From Mortierella alpina (Eukaryota; Mortierellomycota; Mortierellomycetes; Mortierellales; Mortierellaceae): a stretch of DNA of 64,000 nucleotides. The notes beneath the pieces are model-generated. The model worked only from the letters and a program-made list of their open reading frames with translations, did no database searches and was not told the origin of the DNA. Shown piece after piece: positions 1-11,868 of the stretch. The stretch's first letter is position 1. Every line of letters starts with the position of its first letter. Where the stretch lies: positions 310,001 to 374,000 of the forward strand of contig JANATF010000003.1 of assembly GCA_029449245.1 (NCBI GenBank), in the 5' to 3' direction. Position numbers and translations under genes: made by a program.

Positions 1-628
1 GACCAGAGTCCAGCCCTCGTTCCGAGTTCAATGCACGCTTAGCAAACCATTATTGGTACGTTGCTATGCGCTCGTGCCTCCACTCATTATGTCCGTCCCG
101 CACTTGTTATGTCTCTAGATCTAGCCTCTTCGTACCTAGATCTGTCTGTTCGCTCCGTTCTCCGACTGTGCACCCTCCTGAGATTACACATCCCGCATGG
201 CTCGAACGTCCGACTACAAGAGCCCCGTCTCCACACTAGCAATGTGGCGATGCCAACACTTCTAGCATCTTTTTTTTTCTTCGCCCAGGCTCACATTTTA
301 CTGTTCTATTTTTTTTTCTCGTCCCAAGATCCCCGCTCACAAGCGGTTGTGACAGCTCTAAGCATGGCGTCAATTTTGTATGAGTCTCTGTCGTCAGCGC
401 ATAACGATCCTGGCTGCGTACCCGTTCGGACTTCTAGTGTTGGCATTGATCTTTGAATCCAGCTCAAATGCAACATTGACTCCATCCAAAGCCACCTTCG
501 GATTCAACGGCAAGAAATTGGTTGTCAAAAGCACAGAGAACACGAGATCTCATGGATGCTGTAGTACAAGATTAGTTGTGGTCGCACTGCCCATTGCAGG
601 AAATCAGGAGACGACTCGAGTAGTTGAT
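1..628 (-). pseudogene. Truncated, decayed copy of the 3' end of the DUF3712 gene
   Basis: This stretch matches roughly 3430-4087, the last coding part and downstream region of the intact DUF3712 gene, at clearly recognisable but imperfect identity. For example, 421-620 lines up with 3875-4080, including a shared run ending in GTGGTCGCACTGCCC. Many substitutions and small indels leave no long open frame on the minus strand. The match stops at about 628, where an unrelated 52-nt repeat begins. It is a partial duplicate, cut by the window edge on the left, and is not expected to make protein. Confidence 0.75.
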
Positions 629-680
629 GGCCTCAGTCCAGTCCGATCTGTAACCAGCTCAAATATAATAGTGCAACCAT
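629..680. repeat. Short dispersed repeat, copy A
   Basis: These 52 nt, starting GGCCTCAGTCCAGTCCGATC, recur at 7994-8045 with two mismatches. The copy abuts the breakpoint of the DUF3712 fragment duplication. Nothing else similar was seen in the window, and no element type could be assigned. Confidence 0.7.
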
Positions 681-861
681 CATCAATATGCGATATGAGA
701 TGGGGTAGCGGTTTGATTCAAGAGTCAAGATACATGTTAAGGCTTGCTCTTATGATGGAAAATGACTGAACCGGGGTGTTTTATAGAATGAAATACAGGT
801 GATGATGATTATGTGGTAAAAAGGGCAGGTGCCTATCTAGTCGCTTCCATCAATGGCTCCT

Positions 862-2673
862 TTACCGACTGCGGCCTTCTCCTTGGAGTTGTCCCTGGTC
901 AGGCCAGATGCCATTGGGGGACGCGACATCGACCACGACCGAGGGCACGACCTGCGCGGGGTCCTCTGTCACGGCAGCACCATTGCTGTTTCCATTCACG
1001 AGACGCGAGTACTGCACGCTTTTCTTAGGATGATCCTCGGAGGCCATGAGTGCATGGATTTGCTCAAGCGGCATCTCGGATAATTCTTTGGCGGACAAGG
1101 ACGAGTTTTCAAGAGGGAAGTTGTTCTCTGAAAAGATCCATTCTGCAGGGACGGGGGCACGGTTCGCGACCATGGTGTTGACCTCGGCCTGGATGACCTT
1201 GCAAAAGTCATCCAGAGGCAAGTCGTTGTAATCTTCGTTGAAGGGGTTCTCAATCTCGTATCCGATACCCAAAATACCCAGGAGAGTGAACGCCGCGAGC
1301 ATGGTGGCGGGAATCATGAGCGTCTCCAAGTTCTGGACCAGTTGGAAGGGCAGTGCGAGGATGTAGATCCAAGTGGCGTGGTGCAAGTGAATGGAATGGG
1401 CCTGAGGAATGGGTGTGCGCAAGATACGTTCGAAACCAGTGAGGCAGTCGACCATCATCACCACAGCGTTGTTCATCGCAGTGAGGGTAGCGGCGTCGAC
1501 GCTCTTTTTGTTGCTGCAGCTCTTGATGTAACTTCCAATGTAGAACGTGAGCTCTATGGGAATGTTGGTGGGTGGCATGTCGTATGTGGGGGCCTGGCTG
1601 TTAGACTGGTGGTGACGATAACGAGCGGCACGGTAGGCCTGACTAATGCTTGTGGAGTGCTGGTGCTCCTCTTTTTCCGAGACGGCCGAGGCAACGTGTG
1701 TTCCCTGACGCCGAGTTGGCTGTTGCTGCAGCTGCTGGAGATCCTCCAGGGAAGTGGTGATGTCGGTTCTGCAGTCCATGGGCCGAGTTGAGGTAGGGAT
1801 GGAGTACTTTGGAATGTGTGTGAGCAGGCCGATCATGTCGTCGTCGTCGTAGTCGCTTTTCTCACGCAGATAATGCTTGGTCGCAAACGCAAACGCGACC
1901 AGGAGGTTGATGGCCGACTTCTTCTCGAGCAGGTCCCGAGTCTTGGTTTCGTCCACGCAGACCCAGATGCAGCGGGTGAGGTTGCGGATGCTGAGCGTCA
2001 TCTGGGACCAGAGACGGCGACCTTCCCAGTAACGATCATAGGCTGGTGGTGGATTGTCGAGTAATCATGCATGTCCGATAGGGCGCAGTATTGAAGTGGA
2101 TGTAATGGTTAGACTGAGAGCTCATCGATATAAGTTCGTTTTGCAAGCGCTAAGAGCGCGTCCGTGGGTTGGGGGAAAGCGATTTTCTCGAGTCGCGATA
2201 CGCAAGGGTGAAGTACTTTGTCCTCCCAGGCTATTTTCCCCCGAGGAGCTAGTCTATGATGGAGTGAAAAGGACTTACCGGTGTTGGTGCGGAAAACCAG
2301 AAGCAGTGAGACGACCATTCCCATGACAGAGACGAGGCTCTATTTTAAAGCAAGAAAAACCGTTGTTGGGAAGAAGGAACGCGGGTGAGACATCACACTC
2401 TGGGTGCGCGCTAGTCTCATTTTATAGCGCCGAATAGGCCCTGAAAGAACGAGCGAAAGGAGAAGCAAGCCTATTGCCCTATCTCACTCTAGCGGGGGTC
2501 CTTACCAGCGAGTACTTCATCTCCCATACGTTGTGGTGGAGGAAATAGACTGCGGTCGAGAAGAGACCAACGAGCAGGATCTGCCACCAGATAGACAGAA
2601 TCACAGTGCCCTTGACTCTGAGCATCAAGGGCCACTTGCTACTATAGACCGTGGTGCCGTACTTGCGATGCAT
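862..2673 (-). CDS. Bestrophin-family (UPF0187/RFP-TM) anion channel
   Basis: The gene has three exons: 2673-2506, 2339-2279 and 2042-862, with GT-AG introns of 166 and 236 nt. They give a 469-aa protein. Bestrophins are membrane chloride/anion channels. The N-terminal exon has a hydrophobic segment around the IWWQILLVGLFS stretch. The exon 2/3 junction rebuilds the family hallmark AYDRYWEGRRLWSQ. The second hallmark, GYEIENPF followed by NDLPLDDFC, lies at about residues 335-352. Unusual features are a Gln/Ser/His-rich loop of about 70 residues between the two membrane halves and a polar C-terminal tail. The start is the first ATG of the exon. The family call is firm; the ion transported cannot be read from sequence. 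Confidence 0.9.
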
Positions 2674-3429
2674 GGAGGGTGTTGTGTCAGGAGTGTGTGA
2701 GATGAATGTGGATCACGAAAAAGCGGATGAACAATGCGGATTTGGGAATGGAGGAAAGAGCAGATGTCAAGTCAGGAATGACTACTTGTTCGAAGGTGGT
2801 GAGAGGAGACGGAGAATGGGAGAGAGAAAAAGAATTTTGCTTTCCAAAAGGCGAAGGCAAAGCAGGTAAGGATGCGCTCTCGGCGAATTGTCTTTGGCTT
2901 CTTCAGAGAGAGACAGGGGTTAAGGCAAGGTTGTGTACCAAGATCTGCAGGAGTGATATTATTACAAGAGCAAAGAAACGATGTGGAAAAAAAAGTCCAT
3001 GCGACTCTCCCGAACAGAACTGGTTGGTGCAACGGATTTGGGCTAACGAGTAATTTGAGCTGCTCGTTCTGTCCTTACAATAAACAAAAACAGCCAGGGC
3101 AGGAGGCAGGCAGACGACCGAGGAGCGGACGCTGGAAAAGGACAGGAGAGAGTTGAGTGTCATGACAAGATATCAATTCAAAGTACCAGTAATGTTGGCC
3201 GAAGCAGCGCGAGATGACAATATTGTGATGGAGACTGCAAAATAGCGCAAAGCAGCGGAGGTACTTACAGTGTCCCTGACCTCCGCTTGATCAGGGGTTA
3301 AGCACGCCCGAGGAGCACCACTCCTGCTCCCACAACCCTTCCGGGTTGCAGTTGTAACTCTCACTCGCATGAGTAAAGACCAAGAACACCACCTGCATTT
3401 GACAGGGTGTGGAAGGTGTGAGCGCAAAA
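2674..3429. other. Intergenic region upstream of the bestrophin gene
   Basis: No convincing gene. The minus strand has a possible donor (GTAAGTACC, near 3267) and pyrimidine-rich acceptors nearer the bestrophin start, so untranslated leader exons of that gene are possible. This is inference only. Confidence 0.4.
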
Positions 3430-3787
3430 GAGACCAGAGTCCAGCCCTTGTTCCGGGCTCACTGCGTTTGGCAAACCATTGGTTCTATTTTTGCTATGCG
3501 CCCATGCCTCCACTCGATATGCCCGTCCCGCACTTGTTACAGTATGTCCCTAGATGTAGCCCCTTCGCTGTCTGTTCTCTCTGTTCTCCGACTGTGCACC
3601 CTCCTGAGATCACACATTCTGCATGGCTCGAGCGCCCGACTACAAGAGCCCCGTCTCCACACTAGAAATGTGGCGAAGCCTACACCTCTCGCGTCTTGTT
3701 TTTTTTCTTCGCCCAGGCTCACATTTTACTATGTTCTATTTTTTTTTCTCATCTCAAGATCCCCACCCACGAGTGGGTTTGACAGCT

Positions 3788-6505
3788 CTAAGCGACATGG
3801 CCGAGATCTACTCCAAGGATAGTCAATTTTGTATGAATCTGTGCTGTCTGGGCATAATGGATCCTGGCTGCGTACCCGTTCGGATCTCCCACATTGACAT
3901 TGATCTGCGAATCCAGCTCAAACGCAATCTCGACTCCACCCAAGGCCACCTTCGGATTCGCCTGCAAGAAATTGGTTGTTAAAAACATAGTGAACCCGAG
4001 GTCTCGTGGATGCTGTAGTACCAGACTGGTTGTGGTCGCACTGCCCTTTGCAGGAACCAGGAGACGACTCGAGTCGTTGATCGTCCCAAACGGACTTGCT
4101 CGCCATTTGACCTGGGCAACCAACCCTGTGATGTACAGATCGGTCGCCAATGGGTTCTGGATCGTGACAGAGACATGGCTTTGATGCGTACCAAGGACCG
4201 TATTGAGCGTTGCGACAGCTTCGCCAGATACGATCAGCTTCGGCGGAGGGATAAGACCGGAAACAGAGCAGCTGAGGGAGACGAGTGAGAGCGCCTTTTG
4301 CAGTTCTGGTAGTGGTGTGGATGAGGCCGTGGTTCCCACAATGTGCAGCGGAAACTGAGCCCCTGCTAGGTACCGGCTCAAAAACTGGTCCCGGAGCGCA
4401 GTGTCTGTGGGATGGAACAAGAACTGGGTCGCTACAGGATTCGAGCCAGGAACGATGTTGAGCTGCGGGATGAAAAGGTCGCCAAGATATTGGTTGGTCG
4501 TACGATCATAGACGTTCAAGAGTACACGTCCACCGCGAACTGAGAGAGAGGACGGGTTCATGAGCTCTACCATATTATCGATTTGGATATGATCACTATT
4601 GCCACTTGCAACCACGACCTGAGAGACTGGTGGGGTCATGGCGTTGAAATTGAGGCCCTTCATGGTGACAGGCGAGTTGAAAGGGATCTCTGTGAGCGTG
4701 ACTACACCCATGGAGGTCTCTGCCACAGCACTAGAAACTCCAAGCACAGTGAACGTCTGCTCGGACTTGATGGACAGATCTGCAAGAAAGTTGTTGAACC
4801 CTTCCTGCGAGTCTGGTAGCACAGCCAGCGTGGAAGGTGGCAGGCCAAAGCTGATCTGACCTGGGATCTCCGAACTTGCAGGCACGGCGTGCGATTGTTG
4901 ATGCTACCTAGTATCTTGCCTGCATATCCCATAGCAATTGTATTGCTAACGCTCCTCATGTTGATGGAGATGTTGAACGGTATCTTAAACCCTGCGCTCA
5001 TGCTCTTAGATTTAACTGTTAGAGAATAAGAGGCATCTGGATGAAATGCAATGCCGAGATCGTTGATCTGGATGCCTTGGATGATTTGAATGGGAACGGA
5101 TGACTGCAAAGGCACGGTGAGAGTGAGCGCCATGATGCCGTTGCTAAGCCATGATACAGGCTCCCTAGCATTTGTGACAGATACACCTCTAGCCGTGGTG
5201 ATGGTTGCCTTGCCTGAGAGATAATTTGAAAAGAGAACTGAGAGGTTGTCGAGATCCTGTTGGTCGCTCTGTCGATAGAGTGTTCCTTCAAGTGTCAGAG
5301 GCGATGATGATCCTCCCACGAGAACTGCATCCTGGGCTGTGACCTGTCCGAGATGAGTGCCTTCGTAGAACAGATCTAGTACCACAGATCCAAGGACGAC
5401 GCCAATAGGTGACGGATTATTCATCGACGTTACCAGCTTCACCACAGCGCCTTGATTGTTGGGCGCATCGCTGGGGGGATCGAACTTATCTAACTTGATG
5501 TTCTGGAATCCATTCATTCCTGATGGTTTGATCATGGTTATATGGGTAGACGGTTAGAGAGAGACCGACTTTATTGTAGAACAGGGCATGGTATCTGGAG
5601 CCTTCTTGCTACAATCCGTACCTAGCAGCGTTAGATCCTTCGTGAGGTTTATGCCGGCAATGGGAATTAATCCAAGGACCTTGACCTTCACGACACTAGT
5701 CAACGTCCAGACAAAACTCTTGGTCGTCAACTTTAAAAAATGAGAGAGAAAAGAGTCAGCGACTAAGGCTATAGAAGCAGGAGTGCTTTTACTCAGTGTG
5801 TGCAAGTAACAAGCAGATAGAGCACAATACCGTACCAGTTCTTTAGCAAACCCTGAGAATGCATCCTTGTCCACTATCTCAAAATAGGTCGCGTCATTAA
5901 CGGTCGCCCTGCCGCCTACAATGTCCACTCTTTGCAGTTGCATCTTGCCTAGGACCTTCTCCTTGAAAGAAACCAAGATCGGTTCCGGAAACTCTATCGT
6001 TGCGGGAAAGATACCGCCATGATCAACCGTTCCCAACAGCGTGACATTCATGCCTTTGTCTGTCGGCTCCGTGATATTGAGCTGTGAGAGTGACATTCGT
6101 GATCCGTTCACAATCGACTGAACGATTTTGGGCAGGGCCACAAAATACAGGATCTGCAACAATATGACGAGAATGACGATCAAGAGGACGCAGAAACAGC
6201 AGCACCAAAAGGTTTTGCGGCGCAGGAGAGGCCGTCGTTCTGGGTAAACAAGTACAGTGTTGTTGTTTTGGTTGCGGGCGTCGATCTTGTCTTCGATATA
6301 GTCATGGTCATAGTCGTAGTCGTTGTCGCGGTCGTTGTCATGTCGCTCAGGGTCATCTAAGGACGATATCGATTTTTATGCCAATGCTCTGATATATCTT
6401 CTGTAGCTGTCGCGGCTCTCAGTGGATGGTTTATCGTTGGCTTTGCAAGTAGTAGCATGTGGAGGGGAGGACGATTGAACAAGATTCTCAACGGAGTTGT
6501 TCCAT
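3788..6505 (-). CDS. DUF3712-type single-pass membrane protein
   Basis: The proposed exons are 6505-6493, 6356-5836, 5730-5566, 5502-4908 and 4860-3788, giving 788 aa. An acidic Asp/Tyr-rich cytoplasmic N-terminus leads into a basic and Cys-rich stretch (RRPLLRRKTFWCCCFC) and one transmembrane helix (VLLIVILVILLQILYFVALP). A long beta-rich ectodomain follows, with repeated LEA-like DUF3712 modules. This is the architecture of fungal DUF3712 proteins, whose function is unknown. The introns at 5731-5835 and 5503-5565 are well supported. The 13-nt first exon and the 47-nt intron 4861-4907 are weak; without the latter, a one-base frameshift near 4885 must be assumed. The 3' end has a decayed duplicate at 1-628. 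Confidence 0.7.
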
Positions 6506-7993
6506 GAATGAGTCCCAGCGCCCGTGTGCGGATGGGTCTCTGGAGAAGTTCGCATGATCATGATTGCGATGCGCAATGGCTGGTGGGAGGCCAAATGGAC
6601 AAGAGAAGAGTGTGTGGATGATAAGGAAGTTCATGTTGAGGCCATTGTATGAAATCGGTAAAAAAAACGTAAGACGAGAGAGGACGGTTCCTCGCCTGGC
6701 CTCGCCCGGCAATGTAACTTCCAATCGTGTAATGAAAAATTAAGATTTGGGTATGCGGTGCGAGCTCCAAGGTTGGTCTTTGGGATCTAGGAGACATAGA
6801 AAGGAGACATGGCCTTGTTAAAAACCTTGGTCGGGTTTGAGCGAGGGGGATAGTTCTGTGCAGGAGTAACACCAGGTTTATGTCATCCCTTTTTATCATT
6901 TGCCAATTCTGTATGCACGCATGGTGGGCCTAGGAGAGTAGGCAATGGATCTGGTGTTTAGTGAACGACTGGGACCCTTCAGAAAGTTGAGGTTCACGGT
7001 TAATATCGATGTACAATGGGGGTGGCTAGACACGGGACCCGCTGTCAAAATTCATTCGCGAACACACAGTTGGGTGTTAATAACGGCGACCACTATGGAC
7101 CCTTTGTCGACCCGTCCTGCCCCCACGTTTACACTATCTGGGACTCAGGCTGAGTTTTCATGACCGGTGATAGTCTTACTTGAGAGCTGCATCATTTTTT
7201 TGGTCGAGGTCTCCTGCGCGACGGTCAGCGAACGTGATGCCACTCCGACAAGAGGCCGTCCACTGTTCAGCACTGTAGTTTATGAATCGGTGAGGCTCGT
7301 GGAGTCAGGGACGCGAGAACAGGCGCTCAGTTGCTCCTTCAATTGCAATTGGCGCGTGTATGAAGCACCGAAAAAACAAGGGTGGAGTGCAAATGTACTT
7401 CCCGCAAGCTAAAATAACCTTGAGCTGACCCCATATTCATCCAGCCGATCTTATACGGGGGAGTGATCCAAGAAGACTCCTTGGTGGGGCAGAACACAGA
7501 CAGGTGCCTTGCACTGCGTGGATGCCCTAAGCAACCGAGCGGTGTGTGCAACGTATCTACGTAGTTGTATCACCTTGCCATGTCCAGATCCAGGGTCCAA
7601 TGGTGCACACTTCTTGGTTTGTTTATTTAGCACCAACACAAACGAACAGGCAAACTCTTTCATGTAGCGTATTCACGCAGCACACACCTGCAATATCCTA
7701 ATCAACATTAAGCACGGCGAGAGCTACAGTATAGTCTAGCTACGAGTGGAGTCGACTCCTCTGAGGCTCTGAGCGAGGCGCAAAAAACTCTATGTTGATA
7801 TCGATGGATCTGTCCATGTGATTCGCTCAGCAGCATCGGGGAACCAAGTTGGAGTCGAGCGAACACAATGGCCGCGGGTCGCCATAGCCTTTCTCGCCAT
7901 GTGAAAGTAACCCGTGGCTCAGGTTTAGTCTACGGTGCATATCTCCCTTGAAGAGTCGAGAAGTTTCTTTCGACAGGCGGGCAGTCTGTTTAT

Positions 7994-8045
7994 GGCCTCA
8001 GTCCAGTCCGATCTGTGACCAGCTCAAATATAATAGTGTAACCAT
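7994..8045. repeat. Short dispersed repeat, copy B
   Basis: Same 52-nt sequence and orientation as 629-680, with two mismatches. Flanking sequences differ between the copies. Confidence 0.7.
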
Positions 8046-9506
8046 ACGACCAGATCACCAATGCGTCCATTTTATTCAGCTCGTGTGACACGCCGTATTC
8101 TGTAGAGCAAGAATGGCCTGATTGCAGTTTTTGCGCTCGATAGGCAATGGTAGATTGCTTCGACCTACTGGTCAAATGGTCTATAAGACTGATATGTACC
8201 GAACATGAGAGTGGCCCTGAAGGGTTGTCATTTGTCTTGAAATAAGGAAACAGGTGAAAGGTGGCAAACGATTTCATTTTTTGCGACCATGTTCGAGCTG
8301 GAACAATGCAAGGCGGGCGCGGCTTTCCGTACGACATTTAGGCGTCATGAACTAGACCCAAACGGCAGTTACCCAGCTCTATGTTGCCCTTTCTCATTGC
8401 AATCGCACATCAAATAATCTCAATTGATGATTTTTGCGATACATGGATAGGCCCGTGGGTGCGATATTCGCATACTCTCACTCATGTAGAAAATATAACG
8501 TGGTCAGCAGGGGACGCTGTGGTTGGCTGCTCAGGTGCTGCAGCGTGTCGTAGACCATAATAATGCTCAGACCGAAGGTACCTCTCGCTGTACCGTAGCC
8601 CGCCTTTTTTTTGGGCGTGAAAATATGTTTTCAAGAAGGTAGTTCGTTCTGAAAGTTGACGAGGATGGGTGATATTGCATTATTAGCAGTTTGTCCATCC
8701 GCCAGTTTTTCCTTTATCGGTTTCTCCATTGTCATTGCCCAACGTTCCTGTCTTCGTCCAGCCATCCATCGTTGTGAGAGTTGGCAGCATTGATCCCCGA
8801 GTGTGATTGGACAGAGTGGGGCGACCTTATTGTTTCTTCTTGCCCCGCAAAAAGTCCTTCTGCATCCCTCTTCACGCACTGTGCTCTAGTCTGGGCGCCG
8901 GAATAAGAGCGAGCATTGAGGAGTGAAGGCGAGTGGATGAGCTGAGTTTCTGATTATGGGATCCTTTCAACAGCAAACCCATCCCCGCCTCCAGGGGCTG
9001 GCAGTTCATGCTCTCGGGGTCCTTTCAGTTTCTGCTATTGGCGGAGGGAGATTTGACACCCAGCTGGTGTGAAAAAAAAATTCTATCGTTTTCTTTGTGC
9101 GCTCCATATTCTCATGTGGGATCCAGACACGACCTGGGTAGGGGGGCCTGGAATAGAAGAACCGACATGTGCGCAGAAGCGTCCCGCACCATCGCAGGTC
9201 TTGGTCTTGCTGCCACAGTGGAGACCATCATTGTAGCTGGCAACAATGGTTCGGTGAATGCGTACATGGTTGGAGTACACCCATATGAGAAAGACAACCT
9301 TGTGCGTGATTTTGGTCTAGCGCACCATTCTCTCATTTCGACTTTTTTAGGCCTCTGGGCTGGCCACAAGGAAGTTTAGCGTGGGCGTGTGTTGCCAAAA
9401 GGCAAGGCTCTTCCTGTATTCAGTCGATAGAAACTCAAAAATGGCCAACACCCCGTCGTTTGCCCGCACCCAGCTTTGTAGTGATCACTGTCATCTGTAC
9501 CTTTCG

Positions 9507-9514
9507 TATAAATA
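9507..9514 (+). promoter_or_regulatory. TATA box of the MFS permease gene
   Basis: TATAAATA lies about 190 nt upstream of the ATG and is followed by a long pyrimidine-rich leader, as at the other housekeeping genes in this window. Confidence 0.55.
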
Positions 9515-9697
9515 CACCCTCCGCCCTGCCCTTCTTTCTCCTTTCTCGTGTCTTGTTCTTTGTCTTCAAACAGTCAGCCCTCCTTCTCTCCTCTCTCCCT
9601 CGTCCTTTTTGCACCCCTGTTGCACACTCGACGCTTATTCCCTTGCGGCATTTGCTAGAGACCTTCACGTCAAAGCTTTTTCGAAAAGAACCAACCC

Positions 9698-11409
9698 ATG
9701 GACAAAGCCGAATACAAGGACCTGCCCACTGAGGCCGTTGTCCTCCCTGACCACCCCGTCCACCAGGACGAGGTTACATCAAAGAAGGAGAGGTCACGAC
9801 TCTCGGCCATCTTCACCGTCATCTTCTCCGGTAGGGTTCCAAGACGCTCAACTCTATTTTGGCCCATCACCTTTTCTCACACGATCAACGCTGCACAATC
9901 CAAACGAGCGATTTGTTGTCCAAACGCCTTTGATTCCCTTCCAAATCGAGCAGAACCATCACACAAATCAAGCACCTAACAAACAATCCTTTCCTTGCTG
10001 TTCTTCACCCAACAGGATTTGCTCTGCTGTCGGATGGTTACCAGGTGGGTGTTCTCTCACTCATCAACGTCTGCTTCACCAAGATCTACGGCGACCAGTA
10101 CACATCGGCCATGTCAACCCGCATCGGCAACTCGCTTTTCATCGGCTGCATCATTGGACAGATCGGATTTGGATTTGTGTGCGACCGCGTGGGACGCAAG
10201 GTCGGATTGATGCTCACGACGTTCCTGGTCATTCTGGGAGCAGCTCTCTGCGCCGGCTCTTACGGTGCCAACGGATCCGTCGAGGGATTGTTCTGGGCGT
10301 TGACGGTCTACCGTGGTATCCTCGGTGTGGGTGTCGGAGGCGAGTACCCTTGTTCGTCTGCGTCGGCCTCCGAGGCCGCAGATGAGGTCATGCCCGGCAG
10401 ACGTGGCATGCTCTTTGTCTTTGTCACCAACTTTGTCATTGACTGTGGCTTCGTCTTGTCGGCCTTGTTCCCGTTGATCCTCGGCGCTGCTGGATGCTCG
10501 TATGAAGTCATTTGGAGAACCTCATTTGCCTTTGGTGTCCTGCCCCCTCTCTCGGTGATGTACTTCCGCTTCAAGATGGACAACTCGGATCGATTCCAGA
10601 AGAACTCGATGAAGAAGAATGTGCCTTACCTGTTGATCATCCGTCGTTACTGGAAGTACCTCCTCGGAACAGGCGGCTCCTGGTTCTTTTACAACTTTAT
10701 CTCGTACCCTTTTGGCATCTTTGCTGGAACGATCCTCGACAGTGCCCTTGGTTCGGAGGCTACCTTTGTTCAGACGGCCGAGTGGATGTTGCTCCTCAAT
10801 TTGTTCTACCTGCCCGGATCCATCTCTGGAGCCTTGGCCTCGGACAGAATCGGTCGCAAGAAGACCATGACGCTTGGATTCTTTGTCCAGGGCGTGCTCG
10901 GTGTGTTGATGGGTATCTGGTACAAGGATTTGCTCAACATCTTCCCCTTGTTCGTCGTCCTCTACGGAGTCTTTATGGCCATGGGCGAGTTTGGTCCTGG
11001 TGATATGTTGGGTTTGGTCTCGGCCGAGATCTACCCTACTGCCATCCGTGGAACCGCCTACGGTTGGTCAGCTGCGTTTGGCAAGTTTGGAGCCTTTGTG
11101 GGAACTTCGGTCTTCAAGCCTGCCATTGCTTCGTTCGGACGTGGAGACGCGACGCTGGGTCAAGGCCGTGTGTTCATCTTGGCGTCATGCTTGGCTCTCT
11201 TGGGCTCCGTCTTTACGTGGTTCTTGATCCCTGATTACTCCAAGAGGGACTTGGGCGAGGAGGACGAGGACTTTAAGAAGTACTTGATTGAGAATGGCTT
11301 TGATGTCACGAACATGGGTGAGCAGAGTGCCAAGGAGAAGGAGCTCTCAGAGGTTGAGTCTGCAGAGGAGCAGGTCTACCCTGGTGAGAAGAGTGAGGTC
11401 AAGGCGTAA
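9698..11409 (+). CDS. MFS permease of the glycerophosphoinositol/phosphate family (GIT1-like)
   Basis: The exons are 9698-9830 and 10016-11409, giving 508 aa; the 185-nt intron interrupts a Gly codon before FALLSDGYQVGVLS. The protein is a 12-helix major facilitator. It has the DRVGRK loop between helices 2 and 3, YRGILGVGVGGEYPCSS in helix 4, DRIGRKK in the second half and PTAIRGTAYGWSAAFGKFGA near the end. These features match fungal GIT1/phosphate permeases, which import glycerophosphodiesters or phosphate with protons across the plasma membrane. The C-terminus is acidic and cytoplasmic. Substrate choice among glycerophosphoinositol, glycerophosphocholine and phosphate is inferred, not shown. 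Confidence 0.9.
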
Positions 11410-11868
11410 AACCCTTATTTTTCCTTCTTGCCATGCCCGCAACAAAACTGCATGCACATAGCGCCAACACAAATACCATGCAAAAAAACACAACATTGTA
11501 CCATATATTCCAAGTAGACCCCCCACGCCTTTCTAATAATCCTTGGCGCCGGTTCTTCTGCCCTTCCCTTCTGCACAGAAAGAAAAAAATAAAAAAAATA
11601 GGACTGACACTAATGTGATCAAGGAGTGTGCACTGTGGTCGATCAGTTTTTGGCCTATTGGCCATTTCCTTCCCCCCCCCTCCCCTCTCCTTCACTCGGG
11701 CGCACAAAACAGTATCTTCCTGCATGCATGTCGTGCAGGCTTCGTCAACAAAACTCCCAATCACGTCTAAACTCTGTTTAGTGGATTACAACAACACTCA
11801 TGTCAGCGGATTACCAATGCCAATGCCAATGCCAATGCATTCTTTTAGTGTTGCTTAACTAGTCTCTC
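11410..11868. other. Convergent 3' intergenic region
   Basis: Lies between the MFS gene and the coiled-coil gene. It holds a short GCCAAT tandem repeat at about 11815-11838 (four units). No gene seen. Confidence 0.5.

Larger units (their letters stand above)
6506..9697. other. Gene-poor 3.2-kb interval
   Basis: Open frames here are short and have no recognisable domain, splice structure or codon pattern. It contains copy B of the 52-nt repeat and, at its right end, the CT-rich promoter of the MFS gene. No tRNA or transposon ends were seen. Confidence 0.5.

Noticed and set aside
3260-3350. 5S rRNA-like stretch (GATCA...GTTAAGCACG)
   Set aside because: Only the short internal-promoter-like core resembles 5S; the conserved GGATGGG/GACC segment and pairing ends are missing.
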